Shown: positions 1-10,690 of the stretch, in pieces
Numbering within the stretch: position 1 is the first letter of the stretch
Layout of the letters: each line of letters opens with the position of its first letter
Assembly: GCA_021826965.1 (NCBI GenBank)
Contig: JAKAYA010000016.1
Span: 1-40,407, forward strand
Length of the DNA stretch: 40,407 nucleotides
Source of the DNA: Nitrospirota bacterium
GTDB lineage: Bacteria; Nitrospirota; Leptospirillia; Leptospirillales; Leptospirillaceae
Direction: 5' to 3'
The notes under the pieces: model-generated
What the model was told of the DNA's origin: nothing
Databases searched by the model: none
The model's input: only the letters and a program-made list of their open reading frames with translations
Program-made: the position numbers and the translations under genes

Positions 1-418
1 TCCGATCTTTCATGACGAGAAGAGAATCTCCGGCAATCAAACGATTAGACCAACCATGAGGATGTTTATAGAACTCAACCGCTTCTCTGAGGGGAGGATT
101 TTCATTCGGAGCGTCGAAGAAAGATTTGAAAAGAATTCCCGGTTTGGTTTCTCTTTTAGTGACTACCTGGATGATACTTCGGGGATCAATGCGTTCATGA
201 ACATGAAGGGAAACAGTGGGGACCTCGAAGGAAAGATGTTCGGTCTTTCCTCCCCACTGAAGAGAAGGCTCCAAGTGGGGATCATAGGAGTAGGTCTTTT
301 TAGCTGAGTCTTTGTCGGTTCCCGGGGTAACGAGTCCCACTGGAGGGTTGTTCGGGCGTTGGGCTTCCGGGTGGATATAGGTTTCGATCTCCTTCTTGGA
401 TTTCCTGGGTGGGGTCAT
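1..418 (-). CDS. Site-specific DNA methyltransferase (type III Mod-like), amino-terminal part only
   Basis: The gene runs off the left edge of the window, so only about 139 amino-terminal residues are visible. The reverse-strand translation starts MTPPRKSKKEIETY. It contains the stretches DPHLEPSLQWGGK and GWSNRLIAGDSLLVMK, which are typical of the segment just before the catalytic DPPY motif in Mod-like adenine methyltransferases of type III-like restriction-modification systems. The DPPY motif and target-recognition region would lie outside the window. The ATG at 416-418 is preceded by GGAG at a 7-base spacing, and an in-frame TGA lies a little upstream, so the start is well supported. Its job is inferred to be N6-adenine methylation of host DNA; whether a restriction subunit follows cannot be seen. 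It lies just beyond the 3' end of ssrA, a common island insertion site. Confidence 0.72.
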   Translation of the reverse strand, partial: MTPPRKSKKEIETYIHPEAQRPNNPPVGLVTPGTDKDSAKKTYSYDPHLEPSLQWGGKTEHLSFEVPTVSLHVHERIDPRSIIQVVTKRETKPGILFKSFFDAPNENPPLREAVEFYKHPHGWSNRLIAGDSLLVMKDR

Positions 419-701
419 TTCCGGTCTCCGGTTGAAGGTCCATCTTCATCAGATGGCGATGAACAGATGCCCTCGAAAATACAGGATTCAGGAAGACGAC
501 ACAACACTTCTTCTCAGATCGAAAAAATCTCTCCAACGGACCCTCGAAGGATAAGGGGAAAGATACTATGGAGAAGACCGATGCGAGGAATGGAACGTCA
601 CAGGTCCTGTCGATAATACCCGCCTCTTTTCCAGGATCGTATTTTTGACATGCCCCCGGCTCGATAATTCATCTCGTGATGACATGGGAAGAGAAGACAT
701 G
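419..701. other. Intergenic gap between methyltransferase start and ssrA terminator
   Basis: About 280 bases with no convincing gene on either strand. The short open frames here are out of frame with the methyltransferase or lack recognisable protein character. The promoter of the methyltransferase must lie here, but I see no clear -35/-10 pair. Confidence 0.5.
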
Positions 702-727
702 AAAAAAGCCCGGTTTTACGCGGGCTT
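702..727 (-). terminator. Rho-independent terminator of ssrA
   Basis: On the minus strand the sequence forms a stem AAGCCCG / CGGGCTT with a short A-rich loop, followed directly by a run of T. It lies about 44 bases beyond the CCA end of ssrA and has the correct orientation to end its transcript. Confidence 0.8.
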
Positions 728-770
728 GATTCACTTACTGGACTTTCTCGGATGGTACAGAATCATCAAA

Positions 771-1129
771 TGGTGGAGGCGGCGGGAATTGAACCCGCGT
801 CCGGAAACAGTCCGCCAAGAACCGCTACATGCTTAGCCTCTGTTTAAGTCTGACCAATGACAGGAAAGAGAGGCATACCTGTCACCAGCGAGTCTGTAAG
901 GGTTTAGCTTCAGGAACCCAGACATGTTCCTTCGGCGATCCTGCCTTCTCCACGCCTTCGGATCCGGGCAGGCGCAAAATCCGACAGGCGCGCTCACTTA
1001 ATTGTTTAGATTAAGCAGCGAGAGCCAGCTCTTCGTTGGCAGTTGTCTTTTTCCCAAAGGTTTTACGAGGACCTGGGACCTCGGCATGCTGTCCTTGCTT
1101 TCTCATCCCCGTCGAACCCGATCGCCCCC
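771..1129 (-). ncRNA. ssrA: Transfer-messenger RNA (tmRNA)
   Basis: tmRNA rescues stalled ribosomes together with SmpB and adds a degradation tag to the unfinished protein. The RNA is 359 nt. Its 5' end GGGGGCG pairs with CGCCTCC near the 3' end to make the tRNA-like acceptor stem, and the 3' end carries an encoded CCA. The T-arm is visible as GGTTCAATTCC just before the acceptor strand, and the 5' domain has the usual GGGTTCGAC. The tag reading frame lies at 1011-1040 on the minus strand and encodes ANEELALAA followed by TAA, matching the normal pattern ending in ALAA. A terminator follows at 702-727. smpB lies immediately upstream on the same strand, so the two partners of trans-translation are neighbours. 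Confidence 0.96.
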
Positions 1130-1176
1130 ATGAAAATCGAACGTTTCGGTGATATGGAGATCTCGGCTGGCCGCCC

Positions 1177-1668
1177 TTAACGGCCAACTTTCTGCCGGGA
1201 ACGAAAGACCCGCTGGATTTCGCGGTTAGCCTCCCGTTCCCGAATGGCTTCCCTCTTGTCTCCCTGTGTCTTTCCGCGAACCAGGGCGATTTCGACTTTG
1301 TACATGCCCCGATGTCCGGAATAAATCCTCAGGGGAACGACCGTCAACCCTTTCTGACGGACGAGACCCATGATCCGGAGAATCTCCTTCTTGTGCAAGA
1401 GGAGTCTCCTTTTCCTCATGGGCTCGTGGTTGTCCCGGAACGCCGCGCGGTAAGGACCGATGTGAAGCTGCCAAAGCCAAGCCTCTTCGTTTTCGATCCG
1501 GACGAAGGCATCCCCGAGATTCACCCGTCCGTCCCTCAAAGCCTTGACTTCCGTCCCGAAAAGAGCGATTCCCGCCTCAAATCGTTCCAGCACTTCATAC
1601 TGGTGAAAAGCCTTCCGATTTGTCGCAGTCGCCCTTTCACGGGGCTCAGACTGATCCTTGCCGGCCAT
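1177..1668 (-). CDS. smpB: SsrA-binding protein SmpB
   Basis: SmpB binds the tRNA-like domain of tmRNA and brings it to stalled ribosomes. The protein shows the family's hallmark sequence: NRKAFHQYEVLERFEAGIAL, then GTEVKALRDGRVNLGDAF, and a basic carboxy-terminal tail (REREANREIQRVFRSRQKV) that enters the decoding centre. With the ATG at 1668 it is 163 residues, normal for the family. An in-frame ATG at 1695 would add nine residues. On the minus strand a TGGTATAAT at about 1682-1690, an extended -10-like element with TTGCAC 19 bases further upstream, overlaps this region, so the start is uncertain. The gene follows pepA on the same strand and precedes ssrA by 47 bases. Confidence 0.95.
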   Translation of the reverse strand: MAGKDQSEPRERATATNRKAFHQYEVLERFEAGIALFGTEVKALRDGRVNLGDAFVRIENEEAWLWQLHIGPYRAAFRDNHEPMRKRRLLLHKKEILRIMGLVRQKGLTVVPLRIYSGHRGMYKVEIALVRGKTQGDKREAIREREANREIQRVFRSRQKVGR

Positions 1669-1728
1669 CCCGGACCCTTTCATTATACCAGACATCCATG
1701 CCCGGGGTGCAAGCCTCTTCGGGATCGT

Positions 1729-3327
1729 CTACTTTTTTCGGGAATCCCTCTTTTCGGGTTTCCTGAGATCCTTGTCTTCGGCCAGCGTCCCGAGATAATG
1801 CGTCAGCAGGCGAATACCGATGCCCACGTTTCCTTTTGGCTTGTAAGGCTCGTCCGATTCGACCCAGGCGGTTCCCGCGATATCCAGATGCACCCAGGGT
1901 TTTCCCTCGACGAAGTGGGAGAGAAACGCTGCGGCCGTAATCGTGCCGGCACCGCGGCCGCCCACATTCTGGACGTCGGCAATCGGACTCTTGATCTGTT
2001 CGAAGTATTCCTCAAATAAGGGGAGCTGCCAGCCTCGTTCTCCGACTTTTTCCCCGGTCTCCAGAACTTCCGTCATGCGTTTCTGATCATTTCCCAGGAC
2101 ACCGATGGCATGGGCTCCAAGAGCCACTGTCACCGCACCGGTTAATGTCGCAAGATCAATGACGAGAGCCGGATCGAACTTTTTGACCCCCCAGGACAAG
2201 GCGTCCGCCAGAATCAGGCGACCTTCGGCATCGGTGTTGATCACCTCGATCGTTTTTCCATTGAACGCACGCAAAACGTCACCCGGCTTGTTCGCCGTTC
2301 CGGACGGCATGTTTTCGGTAGCCGGCATCAGCCCGACCACCCACAGCGGGATACCAAGATCCGCGATGGCCGTCATGGTTCCCAGAACGGCCGCCCCTCC
2401 GGACATATCCCCTTTCATGGTCTCCATCTTTTCGGCGGGCTTGAGAGAAATCCCTCCGCTGTCGAACGTCAGGGTTTTCCCGACAAGTAGGACGGGCCGG
2501 ACGTTCGCCGCTTTCGAAGGGCGATATTCCAGCTGGATCAGTCTCGCCGGTTCCATGGAACCCTTCGCAACCCCGACCAGAGCCCCGAGTCCCATTTCTT
2601 CCAGCTTCTCCCGGTCGTAGCTGACGAAACGGATCCCGCGTTTTTCACATTCGACAGAAGCCGTCCGGGCAATCATGGACGGCGTGGCGACGTTGGCGGG
2701 ATGGTTGCCGAGATCGCGGGCAAGATAAGTGCCGCGCACGATGGCATGCGCCCATTCGATCCCTTTCCGGACCTTCTTTTCGGCCTCACGGGAAGAAAAA
2801 ATTTGAAGGCTTGCTAAATCCCTGGATGATGGGCCTGATTTTTTTCCTTTTTCCTTCTTGTCCTTGTCGGTGCTTTTATACTGGTCGAACCGGTACAGGG
2901 AGAGAAGGGTTCCTTCGACGATCGCTTCCGACAGATTCTCCGCGTCGCCGTCCTGGTTCGAAACCAGAGTCGACGCCAGGGACGCGAGATTCCGGGAACG
3001 GGCGGCCCGGGCGACGGTCCCGGAAATTCTGCGGATCAGTTCCGGAGTGGTTTTTTCCCGGGAACCCAGACCCGCCAGAATCACGTACCGAACCGGCAGC
3101 TTTCCCATGGTCGGCAGGAAGAAAACATCGTTGGATGTCCCTTTGAATTCCCCGTTTTCCAGAATCCGGGAAACCTCTCCCCCGAGTGCTCCGTCCAGAC
3201 GTTTCCGGAAGTCCTGGGCCATACGTCCGTCCTCCCAGACTCCCACGACCAGACCATCCGCCACGGAGGTCAGCGGATCCCCGGTTTTTGACGCGATCTC
3301 GATCTTGTCCATTTTTTCACGATCCAT
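1729..3327 (-). CDS. pepA: Leucyl aminopeptidase (M17 family)
   Basis: A two-metal aminopeptidase that removes amino-terminal residues from peptides in the cytoplasm. The carboxy-terminal catalytic domain is clear: VGKTLTFDSGGISLKP holds the metal-binding Lys and Asp, MKGDMSGGAAV follows, and NTDAEGRLILADAL is the family signature with metal ligands and the catalytic Arg. The amino-terminal macro-like domain occupies roughly the first 190 residues and contains a lysine-rich low-complexity insert (DKDKKEKGKKSG). Length is about 532 residues, slightly longer than usual because of this insert and a charged tail ending in a DSRKK sequence. The ATG at 3327 has GGAG 11 bases upstream; a GTG at 3339 and a later ATG are alternatives. 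The gene lies downstream of queC and upstream of smpB, all on the minus strand. Confidence 0.93.
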   Translation of the reverse strand: MDREKMDKIEIASKTGDPLTSVADGLVVGVWEDGRMAQDFRKRLDGALGGEVSRILENGEFKGTSNDVFFLPTMGKLPVRYVILAGLGSREKTTPELIRRISGTVARAARSRNLASLASTLVSNQDGDAENLSEAIVEGTLLSLYRFDQYKSTDKDKKEKGKKSGPSSRDLASLQIFSSREAEKKVRKGIEWAHAIVRGTYLARDLGNHPANVATPSMIARTASVECEKRGIRFVSYDREKLEEMGLGALVGVAKGSMEPARLIQLEYRPSKAANVRPVLLVGKTLTFDSGGISLKPAEKMETMKGDMSGGAAVLGTMTAIADLGIPLWVVGLMPATENMPSGTANKPGDVLRAFNGKTIEVINTDAEGRLILADALSWGVKKFDPALVIDLATLTGAVTVALGAHAIGVLGNDQKRMTEVLETGEKVGERGWQLPLFEEYFEQIKSPIADVQNVGGRGAGTITAAAFLSHFVEGKPWVHLDIAGTAWVESDEPYKPKGNVGIGIRLLTHYLGTLAEDKDLRKPEKRDSRKK

Positions 3328-3447
3328 TCTGACCCACACTCCATTTCTCGCCCAAATACGGTCGTCAGGCGGTTCAAATGATTATAAGGACAAAATATTC
3401 CCGACTTTTCAGTATCCTCCCGATACGGTCCGTTCGGCAAGTGGATC

Positions 3448-4170
3448 CTAGGGATTGCCGGATGGGTCGTATTCCAGGGGATCCCGAACACCAGCCAAAG
3501 AGAAGCCTCTCAGGCGAAGAGCGCAACTGTCACACCGCCCGCACGCTCTGTTTCCTTCCCTGTAACAGGACCAGGTGTGCTCAAATGGAACCCCGAGGCG
3601 TATCCCTTCCGCGACGATTTCCCCCTTGTTCAGATGGATGACAGGAGTCACGATCCGGATGTTCGCTCCTGGACGTGTTCCCAAACGGATGGCTTCTTCG
3701 AAAGCGTCGTAAAATATGCGACGGCAATCCGGATATCCCGAACTGTCTTCTTCCACCGCCCCGATCCAGATCCGGTCGAACCTGAGAATTTCACACCAGC
3801 TGGTCGCGATGGACAGAAAATGGGCATTTCGGAACGGAACGTAAGTGGAGGGAATTCCTTCGGCATCCAGGTTGGCCGGAGGAACGTCGATGGACCGGTC
3901 GGTCAGGGCGGACCCTCCCAGAGAGCCTAAAGAAGTGAGGTCGACGACCCGCTTCCGATCCACGCCCCAATGGAGGGAGAGGTTTCGAAACGCCCTTTCT
4001 TCACTTTCCTGCGCCCGCGCTCCGTAACGAACATGGAGAAAGGCTACCCTCGGGCTTTCCCGAACGGCCATGGCCCCTGTCACGGCGCTGTCCATCCCCC
4101 CGCTGACCAGCACGACGGAACCTTTTCCACCGATCTTTTTCTCGATGTTGTCCGGATCCCTGACAAGCAT
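3448..4170 (-). CDS. queC: 7-cyano-7-deazaguanine (preQ0) synthase QueC
   Basis: QueC converts 7-carboxy-7-deazaguanine to preQ0 with ATP and ammonia, a step in queuosine tRNA modification. The PP-loop ATP-binding motif SGGMDSA is at about residues 23-29, and the zinc-binding cysteines lie in a carboxy-terminal segment CYREGNRACGRCDSC. The length is about 240 residues, typical of the family. The reading frame is open for 54 codons further upstream, but the ATG at 4170 is the right start: it lies two bases after the queE stop codon, behind a G-rich ribosome-binding site (AAGGGGGT), and the extra residues have no family resemblance. queE and queC form a tight operon. No queD is present in the window. 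Confidence 0.94.
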   Translation of the reverse strand: MLVRDPDNIEKKIGGKGSVVLVSGGMDSAVTGAMAVRESPRVAFLHVRYGARAQESEERAFRNLSLHWGVDRKRVVDLTSLGSLGGSALTDRSIDVPPANLDAEGIPSTYVPFRNAHFLSIATSWCEILRFDRIWIGAVEEDSSGYPDCRRIFYDAFEEAIRLGTRPGANIRIVTPVIHLNKGEIVAEGIRLGVPFEHTWSCYREGNRACGRCDSCALRLRGFSLAGVRDPLEYDPSGNP

Positions 4171-4172
4171 GA

Positions 4173-4811
4173 TCAGACCCCCTTCAACAAGGGATCGAAA
4201 AGAATCTTGTGCAGCTGGACCTGAACCCGGATCGGGAAACCGGAATCCAGAACCCACCTCGCCAGATCGCGAGGATCGCATTCTCCGTATACCGGAGAGA
4301 AGGTTACCGGCACTCGACCCCACACCCCCCACTCTTCCAGTTTTTGGACCGACCAGTCAAAATCCCCTCGGTCGGCCACAACGGCCTTGATTTCGTCTCT
4401 TTGTCCGAGATCCGAGAAGTGTTCGGGCTTCATCCACGCATCCATTCCTGATCCGGGAGGCTTCAGGTCGACGATCAGGCGGCAGTCCCGGTTCAGTCCG
4501 TCAGGAACCGGGAATCCTCCGGATGTTTCGATCAGAACAGTCTTTCCCCGATCAAGTAGTTTCTGGACCAGTTCCGGAAGCTCCGGCTGGACAAAAGGTT
4601 CTCCCCCGGTGATCTCGACAAGGAATGTTCCGGACGAAACCGCTTCTTCGACCAGAGCGTCGACCGCCCGGTCTTCTCCCCCGTAAAATGAGTAGGCTGT
4701 ATCGCACCATCGGCAACGCAAGGGGCATCCGGTCGTCCGGATAAAAAAACAGGGCCATCCCGAATAAAGGGATTCCCCCTGGATGGACCGGAACGTTTCG
4801 GTGATTTTCAC
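4173..4811 (-). CDS. queE: 7-carboxy-7-deazaguanine synthase QueE (radical SAM)
   Basis: QueE is a radical SAM enzyme that contracts 6-carboxytetrahydropterin to 7-carboxy-7-deazaguanine in queuosine synthesis. The amino end begins MKITETFRSIQGES, the standard family opening. The cluster-binding cysteines are at residues 29, 33 and 36 in the CX3CX2C arrangement (CPLRCRWCDTAYSF), and the SAM-binding ITGGEPFVQPE follows. At 212 residues it is a normal length. The start is a GTG at 4809-4811 with only a weak ribosome-binding site. It is followed two bases later by queC. Confidence 0.94.
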   Translation of the reverse strand: MKITETFRSIQGESLYSGWPCFFIRTTGCPLRCRWCDTAYSFYGGEDRAVDALVEEAVSSGTFLVEITGGEPFVQPELPELVQKLLDRGKTVLIETSGGFPVPDGLNRDCRLIVDLKPPGSGMDAWMKPEHFSDLGQRDEIKAVVADRGDFDWSVQKLEEWGVWGRVPVTFSPVYGECDPRDLARWVLDSGFPIRVQVQLHKILFDPLLKGV

Positions 4812-4867
4812 GGCAACGGCCCCTGATTCGTCAACAATTGATCAACAAATGTCCGATCGACCATGTC

Positions 4868-5686
4868 CTACGGTCCTTTGCCAGTCGCCGATTTCGCGGC
4901 GGAGCGAATTTCTTTCCGGATTTCCGATATGCGCTCCAGGACGACCCCCTGGTTGGGATAGCTTCCCTTGATCGACTCCAGAATCGACAAGGCCTTCTGA
5001 TGGTCTCCCAGACGGTTCCATGTCAGCGCCAGGTTGAATCGCGCGACCGGTGCGAAGGGACTGTTCGGATAGCGGTCGACAAAACGTTCGAGATCCCGCT
5101 GGGCAGAATGGGGGTCCGACGCCAGGTTTTCGAGAAGGCCGATCTTGAACTGGGCTTTCTGTCCCTGAAAGCTGTCTCCGTCCAGATCCGATACCTTTTT
5201 ATAATATCCCAGTGCTTCGCTGTAATGCCCCTCATGTTCGAGGATACGGGCGGAAAGGTCCCAGACCCGGGGTTTGAACGAGGACATCAAATTGGAGCTG
5301 TCCAGACCCCGGAGAATGGCCAGAGCCTCGTCGGGTTTTCCCAAATGTTCCAGATCGGAGGCGAGATCGATCGACACCCTCTGTCGAAAAGAACCGTCCT
5401 TGAGGTTCTCCAGGGATTTCATGTAATGACCGGACGCTCTTTGGGGATCGTTTCCGTAGAGGTCGTCCATGCGTCCCAACTCGTAAAAGGCCTGACCTGC
5501 CAACGGAGAGCTCGGTGAACCGTCGATCGCCGCGTGAAACTCTTTCCGGGCCCCGGCAAGATCCATATGGATCAACGCTTCCTCGGCCCGGTTGTAGTGC
5601 TCCTGAGCCTGATTTTTCTGACAACCGGAGATGAGGGCTAGCACCAGAACGGTTCCCGTCAGGGCCCTACGTCCCCTCCGATTCAC
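4868..5686 (-). CDS. TPR-repeat lipoprotein, probable envelope assembly/scaffold protein
   Basis: The protein begins VNRRGRRALTGTVLVLALISGCQKN, a lipoprotein signal with a positively charged start, a hydrophobic stretch and the lipobox LISGC, so it should be lipid-anchored at the cell envelope. After the cysteine there are several tetratricopeptide-like helical pairs up to the carboxy terminus, for example AEEALIHMDLAGARKEFHAA and YSEALGYYKKVSDL, as in outer-membrane assembly lipoproteins of the BamD/YfiO type. Exact function is unknown. The GTG start at 5686 has a strong AGGGAGG six bases upstream and overlaps the end of gyrA by 20 bases, so it is probably translationally coupled to gyrA. 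An upstream TTG at 5713 is less likely. Confidence 0.78.
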   Translation of the reverse strand: MNRRGRRALTGTVLVLALISGCQKNQAQEHYNRAEEALIHMDLAGARKEFHAAIDGSPSSPLAGQAFYELGRMDDLYGNDPQRASGHYMKSLENLKDGSFRQRVSIDLASDLEHLGKPDEALAILRGLDSSNLMSSFKPRVWDLSARILEHEGHYSEALGYYKKVSDLDGDSFQGQKAQFKIGLLENLASDPHSAQRDLERFVDRYPNSPFAPVARFNLALTWNRLGDHQKALSILESIKGSYPNQGVVLERISEIRKEIRSAAKSATGKGP

Positions 5687-8117
5687 CTTCGACCTCCCTG
5701 GGAGGACTGACAACGGCGGAAACGATCGTGTCTTCGTCTCCCAGCCGCATGACGATCACCCCCTGGGCTCCCCGCCCCATTTTTCGGAGTTCGTTGGCCG
5801 GAACCCGGTTCGTCACCCCTTTCGAGGTAATGATCGTGAGGTCTTCCGCATCACCGGCCTTGACAAGGGACACGACGGACCCGATTTTTTCGGCACCCCT
5901 GGAGATCTTGAGGCCCATTCCGCCCCGATGCTGATGGCGGAATTTCGCCACATCCAGACGTTTTCCGTACCCCTTTTCCGTGACGACGGCCACAGGATCG
6001 GTTTCCGTCACGATTTCCGCGTCGGCTACGCGGTCATCTTCCCGGAGACGAATCGCCCGAACCCCGGTGGCGGTGCGGCCCTGTTCGGTCACTTCGTTGA
6101 TGGGAAACAATATGGCCATTCCCCGGCGGGTCGCCACCAGGACATGGCTGTCCGGATCGGCGACGAGAACCTGGGCGAGACGGTCTCCTTCACGCAATGT
6201 CAGGGCGATGATGCCCGACTGGCGAATGGACGAGTAGGCATCGAGGGCGGTCCGCTTGATGACCCCGTTGACGGTCACGAAGACGAGGCTCCTCTCTCCC
6301 TCGAAAGAAGACACGTTCAGCATGCGCGTCACCTTTTCTTCCGGAGCCAGGGGAAGAAATCCACGAATGGGCTTACCTCGGGCGATCCGCTGGACTTCGG
6401 GGATCTCATGAGCCTTGACCCGATAGACCTTTCCGATATCGGTAAAGAACAGGATCGTTTCATGCGCCGTCGGCGTCAGGGTGATGGTCACGGCGTCGTC
6501 CTCTTTGAGCGACACACCGCTACGGCCCTTGCCCCCTCTTCGCTGCGTGGGATAAGCGTCGTGGGACACTCTCTTGATGTAGCCCTGATACGTCAGTGTG
6601 ACGTAACAGGGATCGTTGGGGATCATCGATTCGATCGAAATCTCTCCGTCCTCCGGAACGATCCGGGTCCGTCTCCCGTCGCCATAATTTTCGCGGAGGG
6701 TCGTGAACTCTTCGCGAATGACGGCCATGAGCCGGGACCGGGATCCCAGAATTTCCTCGAGCCCCTGAATCAGTACGCGGACGACTTCGTGTTCCGCTTC
6801 GATCTTGTCCCGTTCGAGAGCCGTGAGACGTTGCAAACGCATTTCCAGGATTGCCCGGGCCTGGATCTCCGAAAAGGCAAACTGGTCGATAAGCCCGGAA
6901 CGCGCTTCATCCGGAGAAGCGGAAGAACGGATCAGCGCGATGATCTGATCCATCAGATCGATGGCCCTTTTGAGACCTTCGAGAATATGGAATCGTTCAC
7001 GGGCCTTGCGGAGCCGGAAAAGGGTTCGCCGGGTAACGACATCCTGACGGAACGACAGAAAATGGACCAGGGCTTCCCGTAGAGAAAGAATCATCGGCCG
7101 CTGGTTCACCAGAGCGACAAAGTTGTAACCGAAAGACGTCTGGAGCGGTGTCTGGGCGTACAACCTGTTCAGTACGACCGGGGGATTCGCATCCCGCTTC
7201 AGGTCGATGACGACCCGCATCCCGTCCCGGTCGGATTCGTCCCGGATGTCGGCAATGCCGTCCAACGCTCCTTCCCGGACGAGTTCCGCAATGCGCTCGA
7301 TCAGTCTCGCCTTGTTCACCTGATAGGGAATTTCACGGATGATGATCGCCATCCGGTCCGCTCTCGTGCTCTCTTCGATGTCGGCGACACCGCGCATGAC
7401 GATCGACCCTCTCCCGGTCCGGAGAGCCGATTCGATCCCTGATCGTCCCATGATGAGACCGCCCGTCGGAAAATCCGGACCATGCACGATGGAAAGAAGA
7501 TCGTCCACGGAAAGATCGGGGTTGTCGATCAGCGCCAGGAGTCCGTCGATAATTTCGGTGATATTGTGGGGAGGGATGTTCGTCGCCATTCCGACGGCGA
7601 TACCGGCCGAACCGTTCAGGAGAAGAAGCGGGAGGCGCGCCGGAAGAACCCGGGGCTCCTGGAGAGATTCGTCATAGTTCGGGGCGAACTCGACGGTTTC
7701 CTCTTCAAGCTCCGCCATCATTTCTTCCGAGAGCGATTCCAGGCGTATTTCGGTATACCGCATGGCCGCGGGGGCGTCCCCGTCAACCGACCCGAAATTG
7801 CCCTGGCCGTCAATCAGAGGGTATCGGAGCGTGAAAGGCTGCACCAGACGCACGGCGGTATCGTACACCGCCACATCACCGTGCGGATGATATTTACCGA
7901 TCACGTCTCCCACAATACGGGCGGACTTGCGGTAGGGACCTCCCGAGCGAACACCCATTTCCTGCATCGCGAAAAGAACGCGTCTCTGGACGGGTTTCAG
8001 TCCGTCACGGACGTCCGGAAGCGCGCGACCGACGATTACGCTCATCGAGTAATTGAGATAGGCGGTCTTCATCTCGTCATCGATGGAAACCACAGTCTCG
8101 AACGGTATCAGCGGCAA
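5667..8117 (-). CDS. gyrA: DNA gyrase subunit A
   Basis: GyrA cleaves and rejoins DNA in gyrase, which introduces negative supercoils. The breakage-reunion domain comes first, with catalytic Tyr121 in AAMRYTEIRL, followed by the coiled-coil region and the carboxy-terminal beta-pinwheel. The GyrA box is present as QRRGGKG, which separates gyrase from topoisomerase IV. The quinolone-binding stretch reads HPHGDVAVYD: Val82 replaces the usual Ser, while Asp86 is retained. Length is 816 residues, within the normal range. The start is a TTG at 8115-8117 preceded by GGGAGG. It follows gyrB after 56 bases and is overlapped at its 3' end by a TPR lipoprotein gene. Confidence 0.97.
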   Translation of the reverse strand: MPLIPFETVVSIDDEMKTAYLNYSMSVIVGRALPDVRDGLKPVQRRVLFAMQEMGVRSGGPYRKSARIVGDVIGKYHPHGDVAVYDTAVRLVQPFTLRYPLIDGQGNFGSVDGDAPAAMRYTEIRLESLSEEMMAELEEETVEFAPNYDESLQEPRVLPARLPLLLLNGSAGIAVGMATNIPPHNITEIIDGLLALIDNPDLSVDDLLSIVHGPDFPTGGLIMGRSGIESALRTGRGSIVMRGVADIEESTRADRMAIIIREIPYQVNKARLIERIAELVREGALDGIADIRDESDRDGMRVVIDLKRDANPPVVLNRLYAQTPLQTSFGYNFVALVNQRPMILSLREALVHFLSFRQDVVTRRTLFRLRKARERFHILEGLKRAIDLMDQIIALIRSSASPDEARSGLIDQFAFSEIQARAILEMRLQRLTALERDKIEAEHEVVRVLIQGLEEILGSRSRLMAVIREEFTTLRENYGDGRRTRIVPEDGEISIESMIPNDPCYVTLTYQGYIKRVSHDAYPTQRRGGKGRSGVSLKEDDAVTITLTPTAHETILFFTDIGKVYRVKAHEIPEVQRIARGKPIRGFLPLAPEEKVTRMLNVSSFEGERSLVFVTVNGVIKRTALDAYSSIRQSGIIALTLREGDRLAQVLVADPDSHVLVATRRGMAILFPINEVTEQGRTATGVRAIRLREDDRVADAEIVTETDPVAVVTEKGYGKRLDVAKFRHQHRGGMGLKISRGAEKIGSVVSLVKAGDAEDLTIITSKGVTNRVPANELRKMGRGAQGVIVMRLGDEDTIVSAVVSPPREVEGESEGT

Positions 8118-8173
8118 AACATCCTCCCTTTTACAGAGACCTCACATTAGGACCGGCGTATCGTTCGTCGGGC

Positions 8174-10690
<2,517 letters not shown>

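Noticed and set aside
56-307. Plus-strand open frame of 83 codons
   Set aside because: It lies antisense to the methyltransferase fragment, whose reverse-strand translation is recognisable.
3340-4867. preQ1 riboswitch near queE/queC
   Set aside because: No preQ1-type pseudoknot pattern is visible in the short gaps.
5631-7082. Long plus-strand frame of 483 codons opposite gyrA
   Set aside because: It is a shadow of gyrA; GC-rich codons leave the opposite strand open. Its translation has no protein-family character.
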